Positions 7,439-15,378 of a stretch of DNA of 52,411 bases are shown here, piece after piece. Position 1 is the first letter of the stretch, and every line of letters starts with the position of its first letter. Both the position numbers and the translations under genes were made by a program. This stretch comes from Candidatus Omnitrophica bacterium CG_4_8_14_3_um_filter_43_15 (GTDB taxonomy: Bacteria > Omnitrophota > Gorgyraeia > Taenaricolales > Taenaricolaceae). The stretch covers positions 1 through 52,411 of the forward strand of contig PFHB01000003.1 of the NCBI GenBank assembly GCA_002783585.1. The letters are read 5' to 3'. Under the pieces are notes generated by a model. It was given only the letters and a program-made list of their open reading frames with translations. It was not told the origin of the DNA and searched no databases.

Positions 7439-7849
7439 ATGAAGCTTATAACAAAAGATACTGATTACGCAATAAGAGCGCTTTGCTGCATAGCAAAAAA
7501 TAAGAAAAAGGGTGATATTGCCTGCGTGACAGATCTTGTTAAATGCCTTAAGATACCAAAGCCGTTTTTGCGTAAAATATTGCAGGCGCTGAATAAATGC
7601 GGCCTGCTTTTGTCGTTTAAGGGCCCATGCGGAGGGTTCAGATTGAATAAACCGGCAGATAAAATATTTATAACAGATATCATGCAGGTATTTCAGGGGC
7701 CTTTTATGCTTTGCGAGCATACATTTAAAACTGGGCCGTGCCATGATGTTAAAAAATGTATATTTAAGAAAAAACTGGATGCGATAGGAGTATATGTTAA
7801 AAAAGAGCTTGGCACTATAACGATAAAGGATCTGATAAAAGGGAGTTGA
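7439..7849 (+). CDS. Rrf2-family regulator with three-Cys Fe-S motif
   Basis: A 136-residue Rrf2 protein. The N-terminal winged helix starts LITKDTDYAIRALCCIA and its wing carries KGPCGGFRL. The cluster loop has C92, C101 and C107 (C-x8-C-x5-C), comparable to the three Cys that hold an Fe-S cluster in NsrR and IscR. Such proteins sense NO, iron-sulfur status or redox. It is followed after 2 bases by an Fe-S protein and then by NifU-like, Hcp and superoxide reductase genes, so it probably controls this cluster, perhaps through the operator at 6753-6773. Its start has no strong Shine-Dalgarno and may be translated poorly. Confidence 0.85.
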   Translation: MKLITKDTDYAIRALCCIAKNKKKGDIACVTDLVKCLKIPKPFLRKILQALNKCGLLLSFKGPCGGFRLNKPADKIFITDIMQVFQGPFMLCEHTFKTGPCHDVKKCIFKKKLDAIGVYVKKELGTITIKDLIKGS

Positions 7850-7851
7850 GT

Positions 7852-8694
7852 ATGGCAAAACGCAAGATAATAAAAATAGATTCTGATAAATGTAATGGCT
7901 GCGGGCTTTGTATACCTAATTGTCCTGAAGGCGCAATTCAAATGATAGATAAAAAAGCCAGGCTTATAAGCGATTTGTTTTGCGACGGGCTTGGCGCCTG
8001 CCTTGGGCATTGCCCGCAGGGTGCCATTACTATAGAGGAAAGAGAAGCCGTTGAATACGATGAGAAAAAAACAATGGAAAACATCGTAAAGCACGGTGAA
8101 AATACTATTAAGGCGCACTTAGAACATTTAAAAAGCCACGGCCAGGATAAATATTATAAGGAAGCGCTTGAGTTTTTAAAGGAAAGAGGGATAGATATGA
8201 AAGTAGAAAAACCAAAGCATGTTCATGGTGGTATGTCCGGATGCCCTGGTTCAAGGATGATGGACTTTACAAAAGAACAAGCAGGCGCAGGGGATGCAGA
8301 AGGCACAAGGCAGTCGCAGCTCAGGCAGTGGCCTATACAGTTACATCTTGTATCTCCAATAGCGCCGTATTTTCAGAAAGCAGATGTTTTATTGTCAGCG
8401 GATTGCGTTGCCTATACTGTAGGCGATTTTCATAAAGATTATCTAAAAGGAAAAAGTTTGGCGATTGCATGTCCGAAGCTTGACGAGGGCAAAGAGATTT
8501 ATATAGAAAAAATAAAATCTCTTATAGATGACGCAAAGATTAACACGCTTACTGTTATGACTATGGAGGTTCCTTGCTGCCATGGCCTGGTTGCTTTAGC
8601 ACAGGAGGCAGCGCAAACAGCAAAAAGAAAGATACCTATTAAATCTATGATTGTTAGTTTGAAAGGTAAGGTATTAAGCGAGGAGTGGTTATAA
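7852..8694 (+). CDS. Dicluster 4Fe-4S ferredoxin-domain protein next to hcp
   Basis: A protein of about 280 residues. The N-terminus has two cluster motifs: CNGCGLCIPNCPEG (C14, C17, C20, C24) and a second FCDGLGACLGHCPQGA. The C-terminal two thirds has conserved Cys clusters (SGCPGSRM, ACPKLD, VPCCHG) but no nucleotide loop I can see. Related proteins accompany hybrid cluster proteins in anaerobes and are thought to pass electrons to them; that is inference here. I start at ATG 7852, six bases after GGGAG, rather than at TTG 7846. Confidence 0.8.
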   Translation: MAKRKIIKIDSDKCNGCGLCIPNCPEGAIQMIDKKARLISDLFCDGLGACLGHCPQGAITIEEREAVEYDEKKTMENIVKHGENTIKAHLEHLKSHGQDKYYKEALEFLKERGIDMKVEKPKHVHGGMSGCPGSRMMDFTKEQAGAGDAEGTRQSQLRQWPIQLHLVSPIAPYFQKADVLLSADCVAYTVGDFHKDYLKGKSLAIACPKLDEGKEIYIEKIKSLIDDAKINTLTVMTMEVPCCHGLVALAQEAAQTAKRKIPIKSMIVSLKGKVLSEEWL

Positions 8695-8720
8695 TAAAGC
8701 CGATTTTAGAATATTTTGGT

Positions 8721-8773
8721 TTGTAACTTGTTTAATTTCAATGGGTTAAAATGCGGTGCCTGGCACCGGGAAA
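8721..8773 (+). repeat. Palindromic repeat, copy 2 (GGTGCCTGGCACC family)
   Basis: TTGTAAC at 8721, 18 bases, TTAAAATG, then CGGTGCCTGGCACCG at 8754-8768. It ends 12 bases before the NifU-like start, so it forms most of that gene's leader. Its middle 18 bases differ from copies 1 and 3. Confidence 0.7.
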
Positions 8774-8785
8774 GAGAGATAGAAA

Positions 8786-9016
8786 ATGGCGGATGATTTG
8801 AAGAAGAAAGTGGAAGCAGCGTTAAATACCATAAGGCCGCATTTACAGGCAGATGGAGGTGGTATAGAATTAGTATCTGTTGAAGGCGGAGTTGTTAAGG
8901 TTCGTCTTCAGGGCGCGTGCAGCGGATGCCCTATGTCGCAGATGACAATGGTTAATGGGGTTGAGAAGGCGATAAAAAAAGATGTGCCAGAGATAAAAAA
9001 GGTGGTTGCGGTTTAA
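8786..9016 (+). CDS. NifU-like C-terminal domain protein (Nfu-type Fe-S carrier)
   Basis: A 76-residue stand-alone NifU C-terminal domain. It has the signatures HLQADGGGIELV near residue 20 and CSGCP at 45-49; C45 and C48 hold a transferable [4Fe-4S] cluster between two subunits. It would deliver or repair clusters. Its position before hcp and after the Fe-S protein suggests service to these oxygen- and NO-sensitive enzymes. The length is complete for this type. Confidence 0.88.
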   Translation: MADDLKKKVEAALNTIRPHLQADGGGIELVSVEGGVVKVRLQGACSGCPMSQMTMVNGVEKAIKKDVPEIKKVVAV

Positions 9017-9042
9017 AGGCAGATTTAACAGGGGGTTAAAAT

Positions 9043-10341
9043 ATGTTTTGCGATCAGTGTGAACAAGCCGCAGGCGGCACAGGATGCGCGTCAAAAATCG
9101 GGACATGCGGGAAAAATGAAGATATACACAGCCTGCAGGATACATTAATATATGGTTTAAAGGGCATTGCCGCGTATGCGTATCATGCAAGAGAGTTTGG
9201 GGCAAGAGATGAAGAGGTTGATGCCTTTATGCACGAGGCGTTGTTTACTACGTTGACCAACGTCAGTTTTGATTTAAATCAGCACCTTGATATGGCGCTG
9301 CGTTGCGGTAGGATTAATCTTAAAATTATGGAATTACTTAACAATGCGCATACGAAGGCCTTTGGAAATCCTGTGCCAACAATAGTTGAAATAGTCACAA
9401 AGAAAGGCCCAGGTATATTAGTTACAGGCCATGACCTTTTGGCGCTGGAGAAACTTTTGAAACAGGCAGAACCTGAAGGCGTTAATATTTATACTCACGG
9501 TGAAATGCTGCCTGCTCACGGTTATCCGGGATTAAAAAAATTTAAGAATCTCGTAGGTAATTACGGTGGGGCATGGCAGGATCAGAAGGATGAGTTTAAA
9601 TATTTTAGCGGCCCTATTTTGATTACGACAAATTGTGTGCAGATACCGCATAAGGATACATACCTTGACAGGCTTTTCACTATGGGTATTACAGGTGTTC
9701 CCGGAGCAAAGCATATAACAGAAATGGATTTCAGCCAGATTATAAAAATGGCAAAATCACTGCCGCCTTTACTTGATACTGCAGGCACAAAGGTATCTAC
9801 AGGTTTTCATTATACAGCTGTTCTTGGGCTTGCTGATAAAATTAAAGCTGCTGTTACATCAGGCAAGATCAAGCATTTTTTCTTAGTAGGCGGATGTGAT
9901 GGGGCAAAGACCGGCAGAAGTTATTATACAGAGTTTGCCAAGATGGTGCCAAAGGATTGCGTTATTGTAACGCTTGCCTGCGGAAAATACAGGTTTAACA
10001 AATTGGATTTTGGCGATATAGATGGTATACCAAGGCTTATTGATGTTGGCCAATGCAATGACGCGTATTCGGCGATACAAATAGCCCTTGCTTTAGCAAA
10101 ACTTTTTGATACAGATGTAAACAAACTGCCGCTTAGCTTTGTGCTTTCATGGTATGAGCAGAAAGCAGTTGCCATATTGCTTACATTGTTGTATCTTGGT
10201 ATAAAGGGTATGTATATAGGTCCGACGCCGCCCGCATTTTTTACAAAAAATGTTTTACAGGTGGTGCAGGATAAGTTCGACCTAAGGCTTATAGGAAACC
10301 CAAGAAAAGACTTAGAAGAGATGTTGAGTAGGAAAAGATGA
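9043..10341 (+). CDS. hcp: Hybrid cluster protein (hydroxylamine/NO reductase), short class
   Basis: A 432-residue Hcp. The N-terminal Cys motif is C3, C6, C15, C22. All hybrid-cluster ligands can be placed: H130, E154, C198, C285, C313, C338 and E372, with K374 close by. At about 430 residues it belongs to the shorter class lacking the extra helical domain of the 540-residue enzymes. Hcp reduces hydroxylamine in vitro and NO in vivo and helps form protein S-nitrosothiols. A GGGGG-containing Shine-Dalgarno precedes the start. It sits with an Rrf2 regulator and superoxide reductase, a classic NO/O2 defence set. Confidence 0.93.
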   Translation: MFCDQCEQAAGGTGCASKIGTCGKNEDIHSLQDTLIYGLKGIAAYAYHAREFGARDEEVDAFMHEALFTTLTNVSFDLNQHLDMALRCGRINLKIMELLNNAHTKAFGNPVPTIVEIVTKKGPGILVTGHDLLALEKLLKQAEPEGVNIYTHGEMLPAHGYPGLKKFKNLVGNYGGAWQDQKDEFKYFSGPILITTNCVQIPHKDTYLDRLFTMGITGVPGAKHITEMDFSQIIKMAKSLPPLLDTAGTKVSTGFHYTAVLGLADKIKAAVTSGKIKHFFLVGGCDGAKTGRSYYTEFAKMVPKDCVIVTLACGKYRFNKLDFGDIDGIPRLIDVGQCNDAYSAIQIALALAKLFDTDVNKLPLSFVLSWYEQKAVAILLTLLYLGIKGMYIGPTPPAFFTKNVLQVVQDKFDLRLIGNPRKDLEEMLSRKR

Positions 10342-10418
10342 GTCCCTCGTCACTAAACGTGCTATCTGGTGACTCGGGACAAATTTTACAAATCGAGATA
10401 GCTGGTAAAATTTGGAGG
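10342..10418 (+). promoter_or_regulatory. Double-hairpin leader, element 3
   Basis: It starts directly after the hcp stop. Hairpin A: GTCCC (10342-10346) against GGGAC (10376-10380), UC/UC loop, GTCAC (10349-10353) against GTGAC (10369-10373). Hairpin B: AAATTTTAC (10381-10389) against GTAAAATTT (10405-10413), loop with GAGATAGCTGGT (10395-10406). GGAGG at 10414-10418, 8 bases before the ATG at 10427. Confidence 0.75.
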
Positions 10419-10426
10419 ATTTAACC

Positions 10427-10822
10427 ATGGCGGAATTAAAAGATTTATTTCAGAGCGCAGACTGGAAGGCGGAGAAACATGCCCCGGTAATAGACGCGCC
10501 GGAAAATATTAAAAAGGGCGAATTTTTTAAAATAACGGCAACCGTTGGCAAAAGTATAGCGCATCCAAACAAAACAGAACATCATATAGCGTGGATAGAG
10601 GTTTATTTTCAGGCAACAGGCGAAAAGTTTCCGTACCAGATAGTCAGGGCCGATTTCACAGCGCATGGCGCTTCAGCTCAGGGGCCTGACACAAGCAGTA
10701 TTTATACGTACCCGGAAGTTTCGGTTAGTTTTAAGACAGACAAGCCGGGCGCAATATACGCATCAAGCTATTGCAATATACACGGGCTATGGCAGGGATT
10801 GAAAGAGATAAAAATAGGTTAA
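10427..10822 (+). CDS. sor: Superoxide reductase (neelaredoxin / class II desulfoferrodoxin type)
   Basis: A 131-residue protein with every iron ligand of the superoxide-reducing centre: H18 after E16-K17, H46 in AHP, H52 in TEHH, C116 and H119 in YCNIHGLW. There is no N-terminal desulforedoxin domain, so it is the one-iron form. It reduces superoxide to peroxide without making oxygen, taking electrons from rubredoxin, which is encoded at 12318. The ATG at 10427 lies 8 bases after GGAGG. Confidence 0.93.
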   Translation: MAELKDLFQSADWKAEKHAPVIDAPENIKKGEFFKITATVGKSIAHPNKTEHHIAWIEVYFQATGEKFPYQIVRADFTAHGASAQGPDTSSIYTYPEVSVSFKTDKPGAIYASSYCNIHGLWQGLKEIKIG

Positions 10823-10828
10823 AATTAT

Positions 10829-11527
10829 ATGAAGCCGCAGAAAGCCATTGTTGTAAGTGTAATAAAAAGGGCAGAGTATGTAAGGAGCCTGCGTTTTTTA
10901 CCGGAGCAGCAGTTGCCTTTTAAGGCAGGCCAGTTTTTACGCCTTGAAATCGGAGAAAATAAGTTAAAGAGATATCTTTCGATTTCAAATTCTCCCACAG
11001 AGACAGGATATTTAGAGGTTACAAAGAAGCTTACAGGCAGCGATTTTTCAAAAGCGCTTGATGGTTTAAAATCAGGCGATACTGTGTTTATTGAGTATCC
11101 TATGGGTAGTTTTATCCTTGATGAGAAGCCGTTGAAAATAGCCTTTCTTTCAGGCGGTATAGGCATTACTCCGATAAGAAGTATGATAAAGTACGCCACT
11201 GATAAAAAACTCGACTTTAACATAGCTTTGCTATATGTGAATAAAACAGTGGATGATATAGTGTTCAGGCAGGATTTTGAGGATATGCAAGCAGCAAATC
11301 CGCAATTTAAACTTGTAAATGTGCTTAGCGAGCCTGCAGGCAGCATAGATTGTAAAATAGGCAGAATAGATAGCCATATAATAGAGGAAGCTATACCTGA
11401 TTTTGCTGAGAGAAGATTTTATATATGCGGACCGCCGGAGATGGTTAGCGCAATGAAAAATATACTGCTAAATGAATTGCATATGCCGACAGAGGCTGTT
11501 GTAACGGAAAATTTCCAAGGTTATTGA
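10829..11527 (+). CDS. Ferredoxin-NAD(P) reductase-like flavoprotein
   Basis: A 232-residue two-domain reductase. The FAD-binding barrel has the RYLSIS motif (R48-S51 plus IS). The NAD(P) domain has GGIGITPIRSM near residue 110 and YICGPPEM near 190. The C-terminus ends VVTENFQGY. There is no fused 2Fe-2S domain, so it probably reduces a separate carrier such as the rubredoxin at 12318 or the ferredoxin at 15377. It starts 6 bases after the superoxide reductase stop, which suggests it feeds that enzyme. Confidence 0.82.
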   Translation: MKPQKAIVVSVIKRAEYVRSLRFLPEQQLPFKAGQFLRLEIGENKLKRYLSISNSPTETGYLEVTKKLTGSDFSKALDGLKSGDTVFIEYPMGSFILDEKPLKIAFLSGGIGITPIRSMIKYATDKKLDFNIALLYVNKTVDDIVFRQDFEDMQAANPQFKLVNVLSEPAGSIDCKIGRIDSHIIEEAIPDFAERRFYICGPPEMVSAMKNILLNELHMPTEAVVTENFQGY

Positions 11528-11529
11528 GC

Positions 11530-11558
11530 TTGAATTTTTACGCGTAACATTGTATAAT
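11530..11558 (+). promoter_or_regulatory. Promoter of the ZIP transporter, probably leaderless transcript
   Basis: TTGAAT at 11530-11535 and TATAAT at 11553-11558 with a 17-bp spacer. The ATG at 11567 is only 8 bases beyond the -10 box and no Shine-Dalgarno is present, so transcription would begin at or next to the start codon. Confidence 0.6.
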
Positions 11559-11566
11559 AATTAACC

Positions 11567-12307
11567 ATGACCCTCCTATATATAATAATAAGCATATCCA
11601 TAGTAAGCCTTGTATCTTTAATAGGCATATTCACGCTTTTTATAAAAAAGCAGACATCCCTTGATAAAATCCTTTTTATACTGGTAAGTTTTGCCATAGG
11701 CTCGCTTTTAGGGGCTGCATTTCTTGATATATTGCCTGAGGCATTTGATGTAGCAGGCGAAAATATTTTCGTTTCCGTGCTTTTTGGTATAATGTTGTTT
11801 TTTATCATGGAGAAATTTCTGTTTTGGTATCATTGTCATAAGGGCGACTGTGATATTCATACATTCAAATATATGAACCTTATAGGCGATGGCATACATA
11901 ATTTCTTAGACGGCATGATAATAGCCACGGCGTTTATAACAAGCCGGTCATTGGGCATAATCACAACTATTGCAATACTGCTACATGAGATACCTCAGGA
12001 ATTGGGTGATTTTGGCATATTGTGTTACGGAGGTTTTAGCAGGATGAAGGCATTATTCTACAATTTTTTGACAGCGCTTACAGCGTTCTTGGGCGCTTTT
12101 ATTGTTTATATTTTTGCTGCCAGAATAGAGGGGCTTACCAGTCATATATTAGGTTTTGCAGCAGGCGGATTTATATATATAGCCTGCACAGACCTTATGC
12201 CTGAGCTGGGAAAAGAGATTAACCCGAAAAAGGCGTTGAAGCAGCTCATTTTTATATCTTTAGGCATAGCTTTGATCTGGGGCGGTAAACTGATATTTCA
12301 TAATTAA
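11567..12307 (+). CDS. ZIP-family divalent metal transporter
   Basis: A 246-residue membrane protein with about eight hydrophobic segments. Metal-binding helices are visible: HNFLDG (H111, N112, D115) and HEIPQELG (H140, E141, E145), the ZIP pattern for Zn, Fe or Mn import. The cytoplasmic loop between TM3 and TM4 has [10 protein letters not shown] (about 89-98), a likely metal-binding stretch. It is embedded in an iron-rich redox cluster, so iron or manganese supply is possible; the metal cannot be told from sequence. It has its own promoter. Confidence 0.88.
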   Translation: MTLLYIIISISIVSLVSLIGIFTLFIKKQTSLDKILFILVSFAIGSLLGAAFLDILPEAFDVAGENIFVSVLFGIMLFFIMEKFLFWYHCHKGDCDIHTFKYMNLIGDGIHNFLDGMIIATAFITSRSLGIITTIAILLHEIPQELGDFGILCYGGFSRMKALFYNFLTALTAFLGAFIVYIFAARIEGLTSHILGFAAGGFIYIACTDLMPELGKEINPKKALKQLIFISLGIALIWGGKLIFHN

Positions 12308-12317
12308 AGTAGTTGTT

Positions 12318-12479
12318 ATGAAAAAATACAGATGTACGATTTGTAATTATATATATGACCCTGCAAAGGGAGATCCTGATAACGGCGTAAAACCAGGCAC
12401 TGCCTTTGAAAATATTTCTGATACATGGGTTTGTCCGGAGTGCGGCGCAGGAAAAGATCAGTTTGTAATGGAAGGATAA
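12318..12479 (+). CDS. Rubredoxin
   Basis: A 53-residue rubredoxin of normal length. It has both iron-binding pairs, CTIC (6-9) and CPEC (39-42), and the core [18 protein letters not shown]. It carries one electron at a mononuclear iron and is the usual donor for both superoxide reductase and flavodiiron protein, which flank it here. Its stop is one base before the flavodiiron start, so the two are translated together. Confidence 0.95.
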   Translation: MKKYRCTICNYIYDPAKGDPDNGVKPGTAFENISDTWVCPECGAGKDQFVMEG

Positions 12480-12480
12480 T

Positions 12481-13680
12481 ATGAAGCCTGTAACAATAGC
12501 AAATGATGTTTACTGGGTAGGCGCAATCGACAGGAATCTTAAACGTTTCCATGGTTATACATACACTGTAGCCAGAGGCACTACTTATAACTCTTATCTT
12601 ATAATGGATGATAAGATTACGCTGGTAGATGCAGTATATGCGCCTTTTGCCAAGGAGTGGATAGACAATATAAAAAGCATAATAGATCCCGCGAAAATAG
12701 ATTATATAGTAGTCAACCATCTTGAAACAGATCACACTGGTTCCTTGCCTGAACTTGTTAAACTTTGCCCAAAGGCAAAGCTTTACAGCACAGCCAAGTG
12801 CAAAGAAGGGCTTTTAAAGAATTACGATATTCCTTCTGACATGGTGCATGTAGTAAAAACAGGCGATAAACTGAACATAGGAAAAAGAAACCTGGATTTT
12901 ATAGAGGTACCTATGATTCACTGGCCTGACAGCATGTTTACTTATTGCGCTGAAGACAAAATCCTGTTTTCAAACGACGCTTTTGGCCAGCATTACGCTA
13001 CAAGCGAAAGATTTGACGACGAGGTTTCCCGGGATATACTGATGGCTGAAGCGATAAAGTATTACGCTAATATACTGTGGCCTCTTGCGCCTGTAATACT
13101 TAAAAAACTGGAGGATGTTAAAAAATTGGGCATAAAGATAAATGTTTTGGCAACAAGCCACGGTATAATATGGCGTAAAAATGTTTCAAAGATAATAGAC
13201 GCGTATGTGTTGTGGTCGCAAAATAAGTCAAAACAAAAAGTAACTGTTATATTTGACAGTATGTGGGGTTCAACCGAAATCATGGCTGGAAAAATAGCCG
13301 ATGCTATAAAAGACAGCGGTGTGGACGTCGCGTTGTTTAATGTTAATAAAACATCCCTGACGGAAATAATCGCAGAGATGTTTGATTCAAAGGGTTTTAT
13401 TATCGGTTCATCAACTCATGATAATGATATGTTGCCTACTATGGCAGGGTTTTTATCTTTTTTAAAAGGCCTTAAACCGAAAAATAGGATTGCCGCGGCA
13501 TTCGGTTCGTATGGCTGGTCAGGAGGAGCGGTAGTTTCAATAGAAAAAGTTTATAAAGAATTAGGCCTTGAAATTATTCAGCCGTCTGTATCCGTTAAAC
13601 ATGTGCCTGACGAAAACGATAAAAAGGCGTGTTATGATTTCGGGATGAGTTTCGCAAAACTCATAAAAAGTAAAATATGA
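12481..13680 (+). CDS. Flavodiiron protein (rubredoxin:oxygen/NO oxidoreductase)
   Basis: A 399-residue A-type flavoprotein. The metallo-beta-lactamase-like domain has all diiron ligands: H80, E82, D84, H85 (HLETDH), H147, D166 and H227. The flavodoxin domain begins near residue 252 with the FMN loop SMWGSTE. It reduces oxygen to water or NO to nitrous oxide using electrons from rubredoxin, encoded directly upstream. There is no fused rubredoxin or reductase domain. It overlaps the next gene by 4 bases. Confidence 0.94.
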   Translation: MKPVTIANDVYWVGAIDRNLKRFHGYTYTVARGTTYNSYLIMDDKITLVDAVYAPFAKEWIDNIKSIIDPAKIDYIVVNHLETDHTGSLPELVKLCPKAKLYSTAKCKEGLLKNYDIPSDMVHVVKTGDKLNIGKRNLDFIEVPMIHWPDSMFTYCAEDKILFSNDAFGQHYATSERFDDEVSRDILMAEAIKYYANILWPLAPVILKKLEDVKKLGIKINVLATSHGIIWRKNVSKIIDAYVLWSQNKSKQKVTVIFDSMWGSTEIMAGKIADAIKDSGVDVALFNVNKTSLTEIIAEMFDSKGFIIGSSTHDNDMLPTMAGFLSFLKGLKPKNRIAAAFGSYGWSGGAVVSIEKVYKELGLEIIQPSVSVKHVPDENDKKACYDFGMSFAKLIKSKI

Positions 13681-14135
13681 AGCTCAATGAAGATGTGATA
13701 GATTTTTTTAATAAACAAAACTTTGTGATTGTATCTACCATAGATAAAAATGCAGCCCCGCATTCTTCCTGTAAAGGCATAGTAAAAATAGATCCCAAGG
13801 GAATTATATATCTTCTGGATCTTTATAAAGGCAAAACGCGAAAAAATCTCGCGAATAATAACAAAACAAGCTTAACAGCAGTTGATGAGCATAAATTTAA
13901 GGGGTATTGCCTTAAGGGTACAGCCAGTGAAATTGCGGCGGCGGATATTGATGCGGATGTTGCGGATGAATGGAAAAAAAAGATAACCCAGAGGATAACG
14001 CACAGGCTGATTAAGAATATTCACGGCGAGAAAGGCCACCCATATCATCCTGAAGCGCAAATGCCGCGCCCGGAATATATTATCAGGATGGATGTGGAAG
14101 AAGTTATTGACCTTACGCCGCAGCATTTAAAATAA
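13677..14135 (+). CDS. Pyridoxamine-phosphate-oxidase-like split-barrel protein
   Basis: A 152-residue FMN-binding split-barrel protein. It opens with the typical FFNKQNFVIVSTIDKNAAPHSS strand pair and continues IYLLDLYKGKTRKNLANNNKTSLTAVD. Such proteins bind flavin or F420 and act as small oxidoreductases. Start and preceding stop overlap (ATGA) with the flavodiiron gene, so it probably belongs to the same response. Its substrate is unknown. Confidence 0.75.
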   Translation: MKLNEDVIDFFNKQNFVIVSTIDKNAAPHSSCKGIVKIDPKGIIYLLDLYKGKTRKNLANNNKTSLTAVDEHKFKGYCLKGTASEIAAADIDADVADEWKKKITQRITHRLIKNIHGEKGHPYHPEAQMPRPEYIIRMDVEEVIDLTPQHLK

Positions 14136-14148
14136 CAGGAGAAAATAT

Positions 14149-14385
14149 ATGGCCAATACAGTAATGGTTTATAGCACGCCTACGTGCCCGTATTGCATAC
14201 GAGTTAAGCAGTTTCTTAAAGATAATAATGTTGCTTATCAAGATATAGATGTTTCATCTGACCAGGCAAAGGCAGAAGAGATGACATCAAAGTCAGGACA
14301 GCTCGGCGTGCCGGTTATTGACATAAACGGGCAGGTTATAGTTGGATTTGATAAAGGAAAGATAAAAAAGGCTTTGGGTTTATGA
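14149..14385 (+). CDS. Glutaredoxin-like / NrdH-type thiol oxidoreductase
   Basis: A 78-residue thioredoxin-fold protein with active site CPYC (C13, C16), cis-proline segment GVPV (about 53-56) and the following VIVGFDKGKI helix. Glutaredoxin-like proteins of this size in bacteria without glutathione are reduced by thioredoxin reductase. The next gene, overlapping by 4 bases, is a thioredoxin-reductase-like flavoprotein, so the two form a natural pair. Confidence 0.88.
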   Translation: MANTVMVYSTPTCPYCIRVKQFLKDNNVAYQDIDVSSDQAKAEEMTSKSGQLGVPVIDINGQVIVGFDKGKIKKALGL

Positions 14386-15296
14386 CAGAAATTTTTGATT
14401 TGATTATTATCGGCGCCGGGCCGGCGGGTATAACCGCCAGTGTTTATGCTGCGCGTAAGAGGATGAATTTTATAGTAGTTACAGGCGATATAGGCGGCCA
14501 GACCGTATGGAGCGGCGATGTAGAAAATTATACGGGCTATCAGTTTATAACAGGCCCGGAACTTGCCGCGAAATTTGAAGAGCATATGCGCCAGTATGGT
14601 ATAGAGGCAAGAGAAACGGAGTTTGTCAGCGATATCCAAAAATCAGGCGGCATAATTTCTGTAAAGACCAATAAAGGCGCCTACCAGACAAAAACACTGA
14701 TTATAGCTTCCGGTAAAAAATCAAAAGAATTAAATGTGCCAGGAGAAAAAGAGTTTAAAAACAAAGGCCTTACTTATTGCGCGACATGCGACGGCCCGCT
14801 TTTTTCCGGCAAAAACGTTTCAGTTATAGGCGGCGGAAATTCCGCCCTTGACGCGGCGCTACAACTTGTTAAAATAGCAAAGCATACCTACATTATTAAT
14901 ATAACACCTGCTTTGGGTGGCGACGCTGTAATGCGGGCTAAAGTAGAAGAAAGCCCGTCGGTGACGATATTTAATAATACCCAGGTATCTGCTGTGTTGG
15001 GCGATAAGACAGTAACAGGCATTAGGATAAAAGATAATAAAGGCAAAGAGGATTTAGTGGCAGTGGAGGGGATTTTTGTTGAGATAGGACTTGTACCAAA
15101 TTCTGATTTTGCCAGGAACATTGTAAAAAATGAACAAGGCGAAATAAAAGTAAACTGCCACAATGAAACAAATATTCCCGGCATATTCGCCGCAGGTGAT
15201 GTTACAGATGTGCCGGAAAAACAGATTGTGATAGCAGCAGGAGAGGGCTCAAAAGCAGCATTAAGCGCGTTTAAATATTTGGCGAGAAAAAAATAA
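14382..15296 (+). CDS. Thioredoxin-reductase-like flavoprotein
   Basis: A 304-residue enzyme with FAD loop GAGPAGITAS (11-20), redox pair CATC (C133, C136), NAD(P) loop GGGNSALDAA and C-terminal GIFAAGDVTD. The basic HRR segment that binds the NADPH phosphate in E. coli TrxB is absent (YIINITPALGGD instead), so NADH, or another donor, is likely. It overlaps the glutaredoxin gene by 4 bases and probably reduces it. Confidence 0.88.
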   Translation: MTEIFDLIIIGAGPAGITASVYAARKRMNFIVVTGDIGGQTVWSGDVENYTGYQFITGPELAAKFEEHMRQYGIEARETEFVSDIQKSGGIISVKTNKGAYQTKTLIIASGKKSKELNVPGEKEFKNKGLTYCATCDGPLFSGKNVSVIGGGNSALDAALQLVKIAKHTYIINITPALGGDAVMRAKVEESPSVTIFNNTQVSAVLGDKTVTGIRIKDNKGKEDLVAVEGIFVEIGLVPNSDFARNIVKNEQGEIKVNCHNETNIPGIFAAGDVTDVPEKQIVIAAGEGSKAALSAFKYLARKK

Positions 15297-15307
15297 GGAA
15301 GTTTTTC

Positions 15308-15378
15308 GTCCCTCGCCACTAAGTGAGATAGCTGGTGGCTCGGGACAATTTTTACAAATGAGAGAGGAGGTAAAAATT
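15308..15378 (+). promoter_or_regulatory. Double-hairpin leader, element 4 (variant enclosing the RBS)
   Basis: Hairpin A: GTCCC (15308-15312) against GGGAC (15342-15346), UC/UC loop, GCCAC (15315-15319) against GTGGC (15335-15339). Hairpin B: AATTTTTAC (15347-15355) against GTAAAAATT (15370-15378). Unlike the other copies, GGAGG (15366-15370) is inside hairpin B and the TTG start (15377) is in its 3' arm, so folding would hide both. Confidence 0.72.
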
